Source of the DNA: Bacteriovorax sp.
GTDB lineage: Bacteria > Bdellovibrionota > Bacteriovoracia > Bacteriovoracales > Bacteriovoracaceae
Reading direction: 5' to 3'
Length of the DNA stretch: 38,652 bases
Assembly (NCBI GenBank): GCA_014377485.1
Contig: JACMPM010000072.1
Location: forward strand, 1-38,652
In this document: one piece after another, positions 7,802 to 15,624 of the stretch
How positions within the stretch are numbered: the stretch's first letter is position 1
Layout of the letters: each line of letters starts with the position of its first letter
Notes under the pieces: model-generated
The model's input: only the letters and a program-made list of their open reading frames with translations
Databases searched by the model: none
Told to the model about the DNA's origin: nothing
Made by a program: the position numbers and the translations under genes

Positions 7802-8431
7802 ATGAAAAATGTTAAGAGCCTTTTGTTTTCACTTGCCTTCACAACGCTTGCGAGCAGTACTTTATTTGCGGCCGATTTAACTGTAGCACCAGGAAAGGCA
7901 GTTGAACTTAGTTGCCACCGTCTTGAGCGATTAGTGACATTAGGAAAAGTTGAAGATTCATTTTTATCTAAGCTGAGTTCGTTACAAATAACTCTTCTTC
8001 AACCAACTAAACCAACAGACCCATCTTATAAAGTTGTTGCCAGTCAAGTTGCAGGTGCTGACGGAAGTTCAAAGCAGGTAGAAATGATGTTGGATGCAAC
8101 TGGGAAGGGTATTGCTCAAAATGTAAAAGCAGGAACTGAAGCTCAGAACGCTCCTGTTTGGAGTGATAAAAATGCTGCTGATCTTGTAGAGAACTCACTT
8201 CATTATATTCTAGAATCAAATAATGCTGATGCTAAGCCTTTCGTATCTGGTCTTACTTCCTTAAAGTTAATTCAGGTAAAAAATGACCAAGGTCAAATTA
8301 TGGCAAGAGTTGTAATGTTATCAAAAGATAGTGCGAAAAAATTTGAAGTCACACTAAAAGAGGATGGCACTGTTGATTCGGCAAATTTAATTGACAACGC
8401 GCCAGAAGCTACGGACTCAGCTAATTTATAA
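7802..8431 (+). CDS. Secreted protein of unknown function, 209 aa
   Basis: A clear signal peptide spans about residues 1-23 (STLFA). The mature protein has a single Cys in ELSCHRLERLV (about residue 38), next to a His and an Arg/Glu-rich helix, and two predicted alpha/beta halves (LQITLLQPTKP... and LKLIQVKNDQG...). The end is Ala/Asp-rich and probably disordered. I do not recognise the family. TGGAG precedes the ATG with good spacing. It lies 28 bases after the ankyrin gene and 12 bases before the cytochrome lipoprotein, so it belongs to the same operon. Confidence 0.7.
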   Translation: MKNVKSLLFSLAFTTLASSTLFAADLTVAPGKAVELSCHRLERLVTLGKVEDSFLSKLSSLQITLLQPTKPTDPSYKVVASQVAGADGSSKQVEMMLDATGKGIAQNVKAGTEAQNAPVWSDKNAADLVENSLHYILESNNADAKPFVSGLTSLKLIQVKNDQGQIMARVVMLSKDSAKKFEVTLKEDGTVDSANLIDNAPEATDSANL

Positions 8432-8443
8432 TTTGAGGCGACT

Positions 8444-9136
8444 ATGAATCTAGGGATTAATAAATTAATTTTTTTAATAATGATTAGTTTACTAGTCTCT
8501 AGCTGTAGTTATCGAAAAGAAAAAGAATCAAACTTTTTAGTCTCATATAATCAGGCCATGCTTGATAAAGTTTCATATCAGTTAATTAATCAAAAAATAT
8601 TTATTCCTAAATGTATTTCATGCCATGGGAATTCAGGAAATGTTAATCTTGAATCTTATATTTCAGCCTATGGTCACGTAGATAAAATTAGAGAAGTTAC
8701 ACTATTAACACACAAGATGCCAAAATCACCTTATCCAGCACTTAACAATGAAGAACTTGTTTTATTGGCCACATGGATTCATGCAGGTGCTCCTGAAAAA
8801 CCTCTCGGAGGAGGAGGCGATTTACCGCCACCCACGACTGAGCCTCTAGAGCCAAAATTTTCATCAATTAAGAAAAATATTTTACAAACTAAGTGCTTTG
8901 TTTGCCATTCTGCTGGAAAAGAAGGTGAAAGAGTTTCCCTGAATAGTCCCGAGGATATGATTAATTCCCCTTTAGAAATAGTTATTCCTGGAAACCCTGA
9001 CGAAAGCGATTTAATTCTTGTCGTCTCACCAGATGCTCGAAAAATAATGCCTCCAAAAAAATCTGGAATGGCAAGTTTGAAACCTGAAGAAATAGAAACA
9101 ATTAAACAATGGATCGCAAATGGTGCAAAAGATTAA
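8444..9136 (+). CDS. Di-haem cytochrome c lipoprotein
   Basis: The 230-residue product is a lipoprotein (LLVSSC, lipid Cys 21) with two haem c attachment motifs, CISCH at 57-61 and CFVCH at 151-155. Each is followed by a Met that could be the distal ligand (HKMP near 92; RKIMPP near 205) and by an acidic helix ending in WIHAGA or WIANGA. This is the layout of duplicated class I/planctomycete-type cytochrome c domains. A Gly/Pro-rich linker (about 121-135) joins them. It should carry electrons at the periplasmic face of a membrane. GAGG precedes the ATG. Its end overlaps the YceI-like gene by 17 bases. Confidence 0.88.
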   Translation: MNLGINKLIFLIMISLLVSSCSYRKEKESNFLVSYNQAMLDKVSYQLINQKIFIPKCISCHGNSGNVNLESYISAYGHVDKIREVTLLTHKMPKSPYPALNNEELVLLATWIHAGAPEKPLGGGGDLPPPTTEPLEPKFSSIKKNILQTKCFVCHSAGKEGERVSLNSPEDMINSPLEIVIPGNPDESDLILVVSPDARKIMPPKKSGMASLKPEEIETIKQWIANGAKD

Positions 9137-9725
9137 TGCTCTTAAAATTATCACTTTAATTCAAGTTTCTTTATATTCGATGACTGGCTTTGCTCAAATC
9201 GATAAAATTGAAATAAACCAAAATAAATCTTCTGTAGAATTTCTCTGCATTGGGAACCCCAGTGCTTTGAAGATCAAAGGTGAGAAGGCTAAAGTTCAGG
9301 GACAAATCAGTAATACTGAAAATATATTTGGTGCAAAGCTCAAAGTTGATCTCAATGAATTTGTTACAGGCATTGATATGCGTGATGAACATATGAAAGA
9401 AAAATATTTTGAAACTGATAAGCCAGAAAATAGATATGCAACTCTTGAAATTATTAATTTGAATATTCCTGAAAGTTTTTGGAAAAAGAATGAAGAATTC
9501 AAAGGCGAATTTAAAGGCAAGCTACTATTGCATAATGTAGAAAAAGATATTTCAGGAAAAATAACTTTTTCTCCTTATAAAAAAGGCGCTGAAGTCATAA
9601 CTGTTTCAAGTTTTCCCATAAAGCTCTCTGATTTCAAAATTTCCGTACCATCCTTTGTAGGTATAACGGTTGCCGAAGATGTAAATATTGAAGTCAAACT
9701 TCCATTAATTGTTGTCGAGAAATAA
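9120..9725 (+). CDS. YceI-like periplasmic lipid-binding protein
   Basis: The 201-residue product has a signal peptide (about 1-25, ending GFAQ) and the single-domain YceI lipocalin-like pattern. This includes a start strand (KSSVEFLCIGNP), the central DMRDEHMKEKYFETDKPEN motif characteristic of the family, and a late KGKLLLHNVEKDI strand. YceI proteins bind polyisoprenoids or quinone-like lipids in a beta-barrel and often sit beside cytochromes, which fits here. The ATG lies inside the end of the cytochrome gene; no strong ribosome-binding site is visible, so coupling is likely. The stop overlaps the next ATG (TAATG). Confidence 0.85.
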   Translation: MVQKINALKIITLIQVSLYSMTGFAQIDKIEINQNKSSVEFLCIGNPSALKIKGEKAKVQGQISNTENIFGAKLKVDLNEFVTGIDMRDEHMKEKYFETDKPENRYATLEIINLNIPESFWKKNEEFKGEFKGKLLLHNVEKDISGKITFSPYKKGAEVITVSSFPIKLSDFKISVPSFVGITVAEDVNIEVKLPLIVVEK

Positions 9726-10831
9726 TGAAAGTTTATCTTCTTTTTTTATTATTGTGTTTTCATACGCCAGGATATTCTTATTCGGAATTGTCCAGGCATG
9801 GTTATGTTAACTGCACTGCTTGCCACTTAAGTCCTTCCGGTGGAGGGATAATGACTCCTTATGGTAGGGAGCTTTCTAGGGCGGTGGTCAGTACATGGGG
9901 GGCAAAAAATGAGCAATATTTTGCTTATAATGCAATTCCGGCTTTATCAAAAAATGAAAAAATATTAGTAGGTGCTTTTGTAAGAGGCTTACAGGCGATA
10001 AGAAATGATAAACAGGCCACAGAAGCAAGGGCCATTCTCATGCAAGCTGATGTTGATGTCGCTTACAATGAGAAGAACTGGGCGGTTCTAACGTCTTTAG
10101 GTCGCCAAGAGATAAGAAGTGGATTGAATAGTGATTCAAGGTTATTCAGCAGGAGACACTATGCTATTTATCGTTACAATTTTTCAAATCAGTTTCGTGC
10201 TGGAAAGTTTTTACAGTTTTATGGACTAAATGATCCGAATCATCAACTCTATGTGAGAAAGTACTTGAACTTTGGTTTTGATACAGAGTCATACAATGCT
10301 GAATATTCTTATCTAGGAGAAAATTTTAATTTTTATTTAACCTCAAGTTTCGGGAATTTTGGTGATATACATTCCCAAAATACAGAGAAAGGTATTTCTG
10401 CTTCAACGAGCTATTTTTTTTGGGATAAGCAAAAGGTTGGCTTAAGCACTTACAGGGGAACTGAGACATTTACCAATAGAATTACTTATGGAGTTTGGGG
10501 GATTTTTTCTTTTCATCCAAAAATATTCACAATGCATGAATTGGACTTCCAGAATAAAAAGATCAAATCGAGTGGAATAAAGCAATCAGGTTATGTCACC
10601 TCAAATAAAATAAATTACGAATATGTCCGAGGTCTCATTGGTTTTTTAAGTTATGATCTGGCCAATTTAAACCCGGCAAATATCAGTTCTAGAAAATTTG
10701 CGTATGGGGCGGGAGTCCAGTTCTTTCCTCGACCACATTTCGAATTAATTTCAGCATGGCAGAAAGAAGAAATTGTTCATTTAAAATCACAATCAGATTT
10801 ATTTTCATTCATCCTGCATTTTTATCTATAA
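9725..10831 (+). CDS. Outer-membrane beta-barrel with N-terminal haem c motif
   Basis: The 368-residue product has a signal peptide (about 1-18), then one haem c motif CTACH at residues 30-34 within a short Gly/Ser-rich segment (LSPSGGG). The rest, from about 75, is alternating amphipathic strands of an outer-membrane barrel (WAVLTSLGRQEI, YAIYRYNFSNQF, FNFYLTSSFGNF), ending SFILHFYL with an aromatic penultimate position. A cytochrome fused to its own barrel suggests electron transfer to or across the outer membrane. It is last in the CsoR-headed operon, with a one-base overlap with the YceI-like gene. No clear terminator follows. Confidence 0.8.
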   Translation: MKVYLLFLLLCFHTPGYSYSELSRHGYVNCTACHLSPSGGGIMTPYGRELSRAVVSTWGAKNEQYFAYNAIPALSKNEKILVGAFVRGLQAIRNDKQATEARAILMQADVDVAYNEKNWAVLTSLGRQEIRSGLNSDSRLFSRRHYAIYRYNFSNQFRAGKFLQFYGLNDPNHQLYVRKYLNFGFDTESYNAEYSYLGENFNFYLTSSFGNFGDIHSQNTEKGISASTSYFFWDKQKVGLSTYRGTETFTNRITYGVWGIFSFHPKIFTMHELDFQNKKIKSSGIKQSGYVTSNKINYEYVRGLIGFLSYDLANLNPANISSRKFAYGAGVQFFPRPHFELISAWQKEEIVHLKSQSDLFSFILHFYL

Positions 10832-11040
10832 TATAGGGATGCATATTTCTTAGGTTGAACTTTGTGACAATTCAAAAATAATTTTTAACATATTAGTGGA
10901 ATATTTATTCGTGCTTTCTTTGACAATAAAACTTAAATCATCAAACTGATAATTCGCTGATTTTATATAAAGTTTTTCTTACTGGCTTTTTAATTATATC
11001 ACATTTAATGATAGAATTAAAAAGTGGACCGTAAAAAAAT

Positions 11041-11220
11041 AGCGCCTTTCCTCAAAGGTGAGAGTCGACGAAAACCAGGGGTAAGGCGAGAATGGAATCA
11101 GCCTATCATCAACAGCTGTAATGGTTCCTCCAGAAACGACGACCAAAAGACTGGAGCGGATACGCCACGATAGTAGAGACGCCAAAGTGAGATCCCGTCA
11201 CCACAAGTTGGAAGGGAATA
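11041..11220 (+). ncRNA. Candidate structured RNA: GC-rich island in an AT-rich gap
   Basis: By count, 91 of these 180 bases are G or C, far above the surrounding non-coding sequence. Local hairpins include CCTTT-cctc-AAAGG (11045-11058), CTCCAG/CTGGAG with a 17-base loop (11128-11156) and GTGA/TCAC (11187-11201). The element ends at GGAAGGGA, which could be the ribosome-binding site of the short frame starting at 11224. It does not match tmRNA, RNase P, SRP or 6S patterns that I can recall. The strand is inferred from the position of the downstream ribosome-binding site. Confidence 0.35.
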
Positions 11221-11223
11221 ATA

Positions 11224-11379
11224 ATGTCTCGACGTTTATTTTTTATAAGAAGTTCTTTTTTTGGCGTTTCTGTTGATATTTTTCTTACGAATAAATTCTC
11301 CTTATGGAGAATACCTCTTTATATCAGTATATGTTTTTTTAAAAAACATAACAAGTGCACGAGACATTTTTCCATTTAA
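11224..11379 (+). CDS. Possible small basic protein, 51 aa
   Basis: ATG 11224 has GGAAGGGA six to eight bases upstream, at the end of the GC-rich island. The product (MSRRLFFIRSSFFGVSVDIF..., ending KHNKCTRHFSI) is basic, hydrophobic in the middle and unlike any family I know. The reading frame also contains two strong hairpins, so the DNA may act as RNA instead. I rate it as possible only. Confidence 0.22.
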   Translation: MSRRLFFIRSSFFGVSVDIFLTNKFSLWRIPLYISICFFKKHNKCTRHFSI

Positions 11380-11400
11380 AATTGGACTGAAAAACGAGTA

Positions 11401-11443
11401 GTTTTAAATCCAAGGTCACATTTTGTGACCTTGGATTTAAAAC
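11401..11443. repeat. Perfect 19-bp inverted repeat with 5-base loop
   Basis: GTTTTAAATCCAAGGTCAC (11401-11419) and its exact complement (11425-11443) flank the loop ATTTT. No T-run follows in either direction, so it is not a standard intrinsic terminator. It lies about 450 bases before the stop of the convergent gene. It could be a transcription-stop structure, a protein-binding palindrome or a mobile-element end. Confidence 0.8.
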
Positions 11444-11890
11444 CGTAAAGCCTCAGTAAAGTTTTTTACCGTACTTTCCAAAATTGATTAAAAAAATCTC
11501 AAAAAAATTACAAAAGCAGCTCTTAGGCGTTCCTTGTTTTCAAAAGGCGGTCCCCGATTATTGATTAGTTTTAAATTTATTAGTCTAATTTAGGCTATAC
11601 TCTATTAAGCTTCCTTATTCCTGATTTTGCTTGTATTTCTCTGGGCTTGGTCCCGATTTTTACGCCCGGTCGCTGGATCTATTTCTTTAAAAAGATAAAA
11701 ATGAAAGAGCAAAGAATTTTTATAAACTAAATTCTGCTTATGGCCGAAGTAGCAGTATCGAAATTTACTCCACTCTCATACCATGAGCTAACACAACTCT
11801 TCATAGACACTAAAAAATGCTCAGAGTTAGTAATGGGTAAAATCTTAAGAGTCTTTTTTGCCTGCCTATTAGAGTTTTTTTGAAATCCTA

Positions 11891-14029
11891 TTAAAATTTG
11901 AACTGAAAATTTGATTCCAAATCTTTTTTTGGATTAAAGGGCTTAGACCAGACATAAAATAAAATAAACTGTGCTGAGAATTCTACAGGTTTAATCGTCT
12001 GACATTTTTCTATTTTATATGTAAGAGGAGTATAAATCGTATTCTTTAAGAAAGATTGTGGGTAAGAGTACCCTTGATAAATATCGGAATTAACTTTTCC
12101 AAAAGAACCTCCAAGGGTTGGTAGCTTTATGGTTTTTATAATTTGATCACAAAAATAATTAAGCTGTCCATTTTTTAAAACGATGTTTGGTCCTAGTGTA
12201 AAAAACCTAGAAGTTTCTTCTGAAAAGAATGTGAGCTCTTGATTCTTTCTATCATATAGTAGATGAAACTGAGGCCCTTTGCCTTCGAATGTCGGGATGT
12301 GAAATTGAATTAATGAGCGATGATCCTCCAGATATCTTGATGATATTGAATTTGGAAGACCCACATTTTGAATCGACACAGGTAAAGTCTTATCGTTAAC
12401 TTTGTAAGTGAGAATGGTAAAGGAATCAATTTTCCTTGTGCTAGTAATGATAATTTTAGAGTTTTTAATCCACCTTCTCCATGTGGGTTCAACTTCTAAT
12501 TTGGTATTGAAATCAAGCATGTATTTTGCTCTGTTATGAACAACGATATATCCAATATTTTTATCAGCAATTCCTGGCTTTCGCTTTATAACTCCGTCGT
12601 AGACATAAACTGGAGAAAATTCAGGAAAAACTCCTACCCAATAAACCCTTTGCCTGAATTCTTCACTGCTCCACGATGTTTCATTTGCAATCAACTCAGA
12701 AATTGCAGTTAAAGAGCGCAATGGGACAAACTTAATTATGTTTTCTGCAAACCAACGCCATTTATTTGCATAAACTTGAGTTGAGAAAAGTATTGAAATT
12801 AAGCACATTAAAAGTATTTTATTTCTAGAAACTGTAAAGTACAAAAGAAAAAACAGTAACAACAAAGGTAAAACTACATATGAAAAATGATAGAGATATT
12901 GCCTCTGAAGATATAAATCAATAATAAAAAAGATTGAAAATAAACCAGCTAGATAAGACTCTAATTTACTTTTATAAAATTGTGAAAAAGCAAAAACAAT
13001 ATAGCTAAGTCCAAAGATGGTGGGCAAAAAAAGATAACGATATTGCTGTCGTTGAAATAAAACAGGATTGAGGAATAAAAGAGTAAGAAAAAAAAATCCT
13101 ACAAATAGTGCATCTCGCTTTAAAATCCCTACCTTCTTCAATATGGTAGATTGGTATATTCTTCCTGCAATGCAGATAAGAAAAGTTGCAATATATAAAA
13201 AACCAAAGGCCATATAAAATGTTTCCAAAATCCTTCGTGCCGATGTTAATGAATAAGTATCCTGATAAGCTTCAGTTAAGCTTGATGCTAAGCTCATACT
13301 AATTTGAGCCATTTTGTAATTAGTAACGTGTGCTTTGAAAAAGATATCCCATATGTAATACGGTAAAAATGGGATGAGGAAAAAAATAATTCCTTTTAAC
13401 CAAACTCTCCACTCCCATGATATCGATAGATAAAATATTGAACCAAAAAATATCCAGAACAAGCTCATCATATGAATTTGAACAGATAGTGCGGCAACAA
13501 TGCAATAGAAATACCAATTCCAAATTCCACTTCTTGTTTCAAAAATAGAATAAAGCAGGATTATAAGAATGCTCCAGAATATTAAAAGGAAACTTGGATT
13601 CCAAACCATTCGCCTGAATTCTGCCAAAACTGGGTTGCTAACAAGAATAATAAAAATAATAGCTAGCCCTAATTTAAAAAAATAATGATTAAGAAAAATC
13701 CAAAATGCACCAAATGAAAGACCGATTGTTAATGCCAGAAAATAGGCACAAGCTTTAAAGCCACCAAGCAAATAAGGGATTAGGAGAAAATAGTAATAAA
13801 AAGGGCCTGGAATATTACCATTTTTTGACAGTTCTGGGCCGTACCATATCAAGTGACCTTTAATAAGATCTTGCTCACGAAGATAATCTCTCAAGTTAAA
13901 TATTCCAGGTGAAATATTGTCGAGTTCGAGGCTAAAAAGGAAAAAAATGACTAGCGAAAGAAAAACTCCTTCAAAGAAAAGTTGCTTGTCAATGTTCAAG
14001 ATTTTGAGCCTAGACCGGATAGTGCTCAT
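11891..14029 (-). CDS. Multi-pass membrane protein, GT-C (glycosyltransferase 39-like) fold
   Basis: About 712 residues from ATG 14029, which has GGGAG eleven bases upstream; an in-frame upstream ATG (14086) would add 19 residues. The first two-thirds hold about ten to twelve transmembrane helices. Between helices 1 and 2 is a large loop (LREQDLIKGHLIWYGPELSKNGNIPGPFYYY) of the kind seen in GT-C enzymes of the PMT/ArnT type, where acidic residues in this loop serve catalysis. The last 230 residues are a soluble domain, presumably periplasmic. GT-C enzymes move sugars from a polyprenyl-phosphate carrier; the acceptor is unknown. The gene stands alone. Confidence 0.6.
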   Translation of the reverse strand: MSTIRSRLKILNIDKQLFFEGVFLSLVIFFLFSLELDNISPGIFNLRDYLREQDLIKGHLIWYGPELSKNGNIPGPFYYYFLLIPYLLGGFKACAYFLALTIGLSFGAFWIFLNHYFFKLGLAIIFIILVSNPVLAEFRRMVWNPSFLLIFWSILIILLYSIFETRSGIWNWYFYCIVAALSVQIHMMSLFWIFFGSIFYLSISWEWRVWLKGIIFFLIPFLPYYIWDIFFKAHVTNYKMAQISMSLASSLTEAYQDTYSLTSARRILETFYMAFGFLYIATFLICIAGRIYQSTILKKVGILKRDALFVGFFFLTLLFLNPVLFQRQQYRYLFLPTIFGLSYIVFAFSQFYKSKLESYLAGLFSIFFIIDLYLQRQYLYHFSYVVLPLLLLFFLLYFTVSRNKILLMCLISILFSTQVYANKWRWFAENIIKFVPLRSLTAISELIANETSWSSEEFRQRVYWVGVFPEFSPVYVYDGVIKRKPGIADKNIGYIVVHNRAKYMLDFNTKLEVEPTWRRWIKNSKIIITSTRKIDSFTILTYKVNDKTLPVSIQNVGLPNSISSRYLEDHRSLIQFHIPTFEGKGPQFHLLYDRKNQELTFFSEETSRFFTLGPNIVLKNGQLNYFCDQIIKTIKLPTLGGSFGKVNSDIYQGYSYPQSFLKNTIYTPLTYKIEKCQTIKPVEFSAQFILFYVWSKPFNPKKDLESNFQFKF

Positions 14030-14217
14030 TATAATAATGACTCCCAGAATCTTCTGTTTTATCAACCACAGTCTTATTGGAATCAACGATGAGTTGTTTG
14101 ATCTATATCCAACTAATGCTAATTTTACACTTAAAGCTCAATAAAGCCAAATACTGCTACATGTTCTCATCGGAGAATTTTGAAAGCGCTCACTATTTTT
14201 AAAATTCATTATTCTTC

Positions 14218-15070
14218 CTACCCCCAATGATAGTTAAACTTTACAGCTTCTTTTTGATTTAGTATTTCATAAATTTCACTCACACCTGAAGACGCGGGAA
14301 TTAGCCATTCATTGATTAATTCTTCTTTAATAAATATGGGGCATCGATCATGACCCATAATCTCTACTTCCTTTGGAGGATCATCAGTAATAATCGCAAA
14401 TGATCGAAAAGAAATTTCATCATTTAAGGAAGTCCATTCATTCCATAAACAGGGAGCCCACATGATGTTTCTATTTTCTGGGTAAAATGAGATAAGCCTT
14501 TTTCTTGCGTTTGCTTTTCACCTAAATTTTTCTTCTCTTCATCATCAAGATCTAGAAAATTAAATAAACCCAGGTTTCTCTCTTCTTCAGGATCTATTAC
14601 CCATTCATAAAAATTTGTAAAAGGCACTAACCCATGTTTGCGGATAAAGAGTGGCTGGCAAGTCTTCTTTGATAAAAGAGAATCGATACGAGCATTATAA
14701 ACTCCAAACTTGTCTGGAATTTCTTATCTGGAGCCCTCAGACCTCACTTTGTACCTCATGGGCTTAAAAACCCTTTCTCCCTCTTCCATGACAATGACAT
14801 TCGCAAAGTAGCCCGGAAAAATTCTATTATCATTCCAAGGCATTCTGAAGAGAGATGGCCTCTTGCTGGAATGAGGAAGCCCCAAAAGAGCTTCAAACTT
14901 CTTTTGCTCCATTTGTCTTGCTGCGTAAATAGTTTTTGTAGATGCTCGTCGTCTTTTCTTTTGAGAGAAGCTCCGAATATCTTAGACAACTTCTTAATAT
15001 CTTTATCAATAGCGACTGAAAAAACATTGTAAGAATTTTCCCCCTTGCAACTTACGCAAAAACTACGCAA
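14218..15070 (-). pseudogene. SRAP (SOS response-associated peptidase, YedK/HMCES) pseudogene
   Basis: Read leftwards, pieces of one SRAP protein appear in order: CVSCKGENSYNVF near the start, then NDNRIFPGYFANVIVMEEG, FKPMRYKV, VYNARIDSLL, PFTNFYEWV, MWAPCLWNEW and RSFAIITDDPP...DRCPIFIKEELINEWL. The frame breaks near 14911-14913 (one base lost in an A-tract), is cut by an in-frame TAA at 14724-14722 (before EIPDKFGVYNAR), and shifts again at the five-base A-run (T on plus) at 14499-14503. The catalytic Cys normally follows Met directly; here CVSC is preceded by Phe, so the start codon also seems lost. SRAP proteins crosslink to abasic sites in single-stranded DNA. The divergent S24/UmuC pair starts eight bases away. 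Confidence 0.8.
15053..15070. promoter_or_regulatory. Direct repeat TACGCAA x2 upstream of the umuDC-like pair
   Basis: TACGCAA occurs at 15053-15059 and again at 15064-15070, an 11-base period, about one helical turn. It sits just before the ATG of the S24-like gene and over the lost start of the divergent SRAP gene. It could be an operator for both. It does not match the palindrome TTAC-N3-GTAA reported for Bdellovibrio LexA, so LexA control is not shown. Confidence 0.3.
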
Positions 15071-15078
15071 GATACATT

Positions 15079-15624
15079 ATGAGTAAAACAAATCAAGAAT
15101 ACATATACGACGCAGAAGAATCAAACGTTGACCATGCCACTAATGAAGCTTCCGCTGGCCCGGTTCTTATGGGAAGAGAGAGAGAATACTTCGATCGCAG
15201 AAACCAGACGGTTAAAGAATTTGTTGAACATCAAAGGAATGCAGATCTGGAAGTTGAGCAAAAAAAGAAAGTTGATACCAGTAAACAGCTTTTTGGAATT
15301 AGTAACCAAAATCATAATCATAGAGTATCACTTGATGAAAAATTTCCTGGAGACATGTTTTATAAAGTGACAACTGATCACATGAGTCCGCTAATTCCCA
15401 TTAATAGCTACGTTCTTCTGAAATTTTGTGATCAACATGCTAGTGGTGAAGTCTGCGTCTATCGCTACCGAGGTCAGACTTATTGCAATCAAATAAAAGT
15501 TATAAAAAACAAAGTTATTGCGATTTCAATAAACTCTAAATACATGTCAGTAGTTTTAAACGCTGACGATTATTATTTTATTGCAGTCGTTTCTTCAATT
15601 CATCGTTCATTAAAAGGTAGCTAA
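15079..15624 (+). CDS. S24 (UmuD/LexA-like) protein with both catalytic residues replaced
   Basis: The 181-residue protein has a charged N-terminal 90 residues without a visible helix-turn-helix, then an S24 fold. The segment TDHMSPLIPINSYVLL (99-114) aligns without gaps to the family pattern GDSMxPxIPxGSYVLV, which puts H101 where the nucleophilic Ser should be. The segment YCNQIK (135-140) aligns with the YVKRIK-type strand, which puts N137 where the Lys general base should be. Self-cleavage is therefore not expected. Its stop overlaps the start of the UmuC-type polymerase gene by one base, so it is probably that enzyme's UmuD-like partner, perhaps constitutively in a binding form. Confidence 0.78.
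   Translation: MSKTNQEYIYDAEESNVDHATNEASAGPVLMGREREYFDRRNQTVKEFVEHQRNADLEVEQKKKVDTSKQLFGISNQNHNHRVSLDEKFPGDMFYKVTTDHMSPLIPINSYVLLKFCDQHASGEVCVYRYRGQTYCNQIKVIKNKVIAISINSKYMSVVLNADDYYFIAVVSSIHRSLKGS

Larger units (their letters stand above)
10832..11890. other. Long stretch without a firm gene
   Basis: This 1059-base gap separates the copper-type operon from the convergent membrane-protein gene. It holds a GC-rich, probably structured element (11041-11220), a short frame with a ribosome-binding site (11224-11379), several strong inverted repeats (11295-11312, 11331-11349 and 11401-11443) and a 9-bp inverted pair (11223-11231 with 11360-11368). A 47-codon frame at 11740-11883 (MAEVAVSKFTPLSYHELTQL...) lacks a ribosome-binding site and a recognisable family. 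No tRNA or insertion-sequence end was recognised. Confidence 0.6.

Noticed and set aside
10994-11185. 63-codon frame on the minus strand across the GC-rich island
   Set aside because: It has no ribosome-binding site or recognisable family, and the region's hairpins and composition fit RNA structure better.
11740-11883. 47-codon frame before the convergent membrane-protein gene
   Set aside because: There is no ribosome-binding site, and similarity to transposases was considered but could not be supported.
15102-15159. LexA-like Ala-Gly cleavage site (ASAG, residues 24-27) in the S24 protein
   Set aside because: It lies about 75 residues before the nucleophile position, compared with about 35 in LexA, and the catalytic residues are absent.
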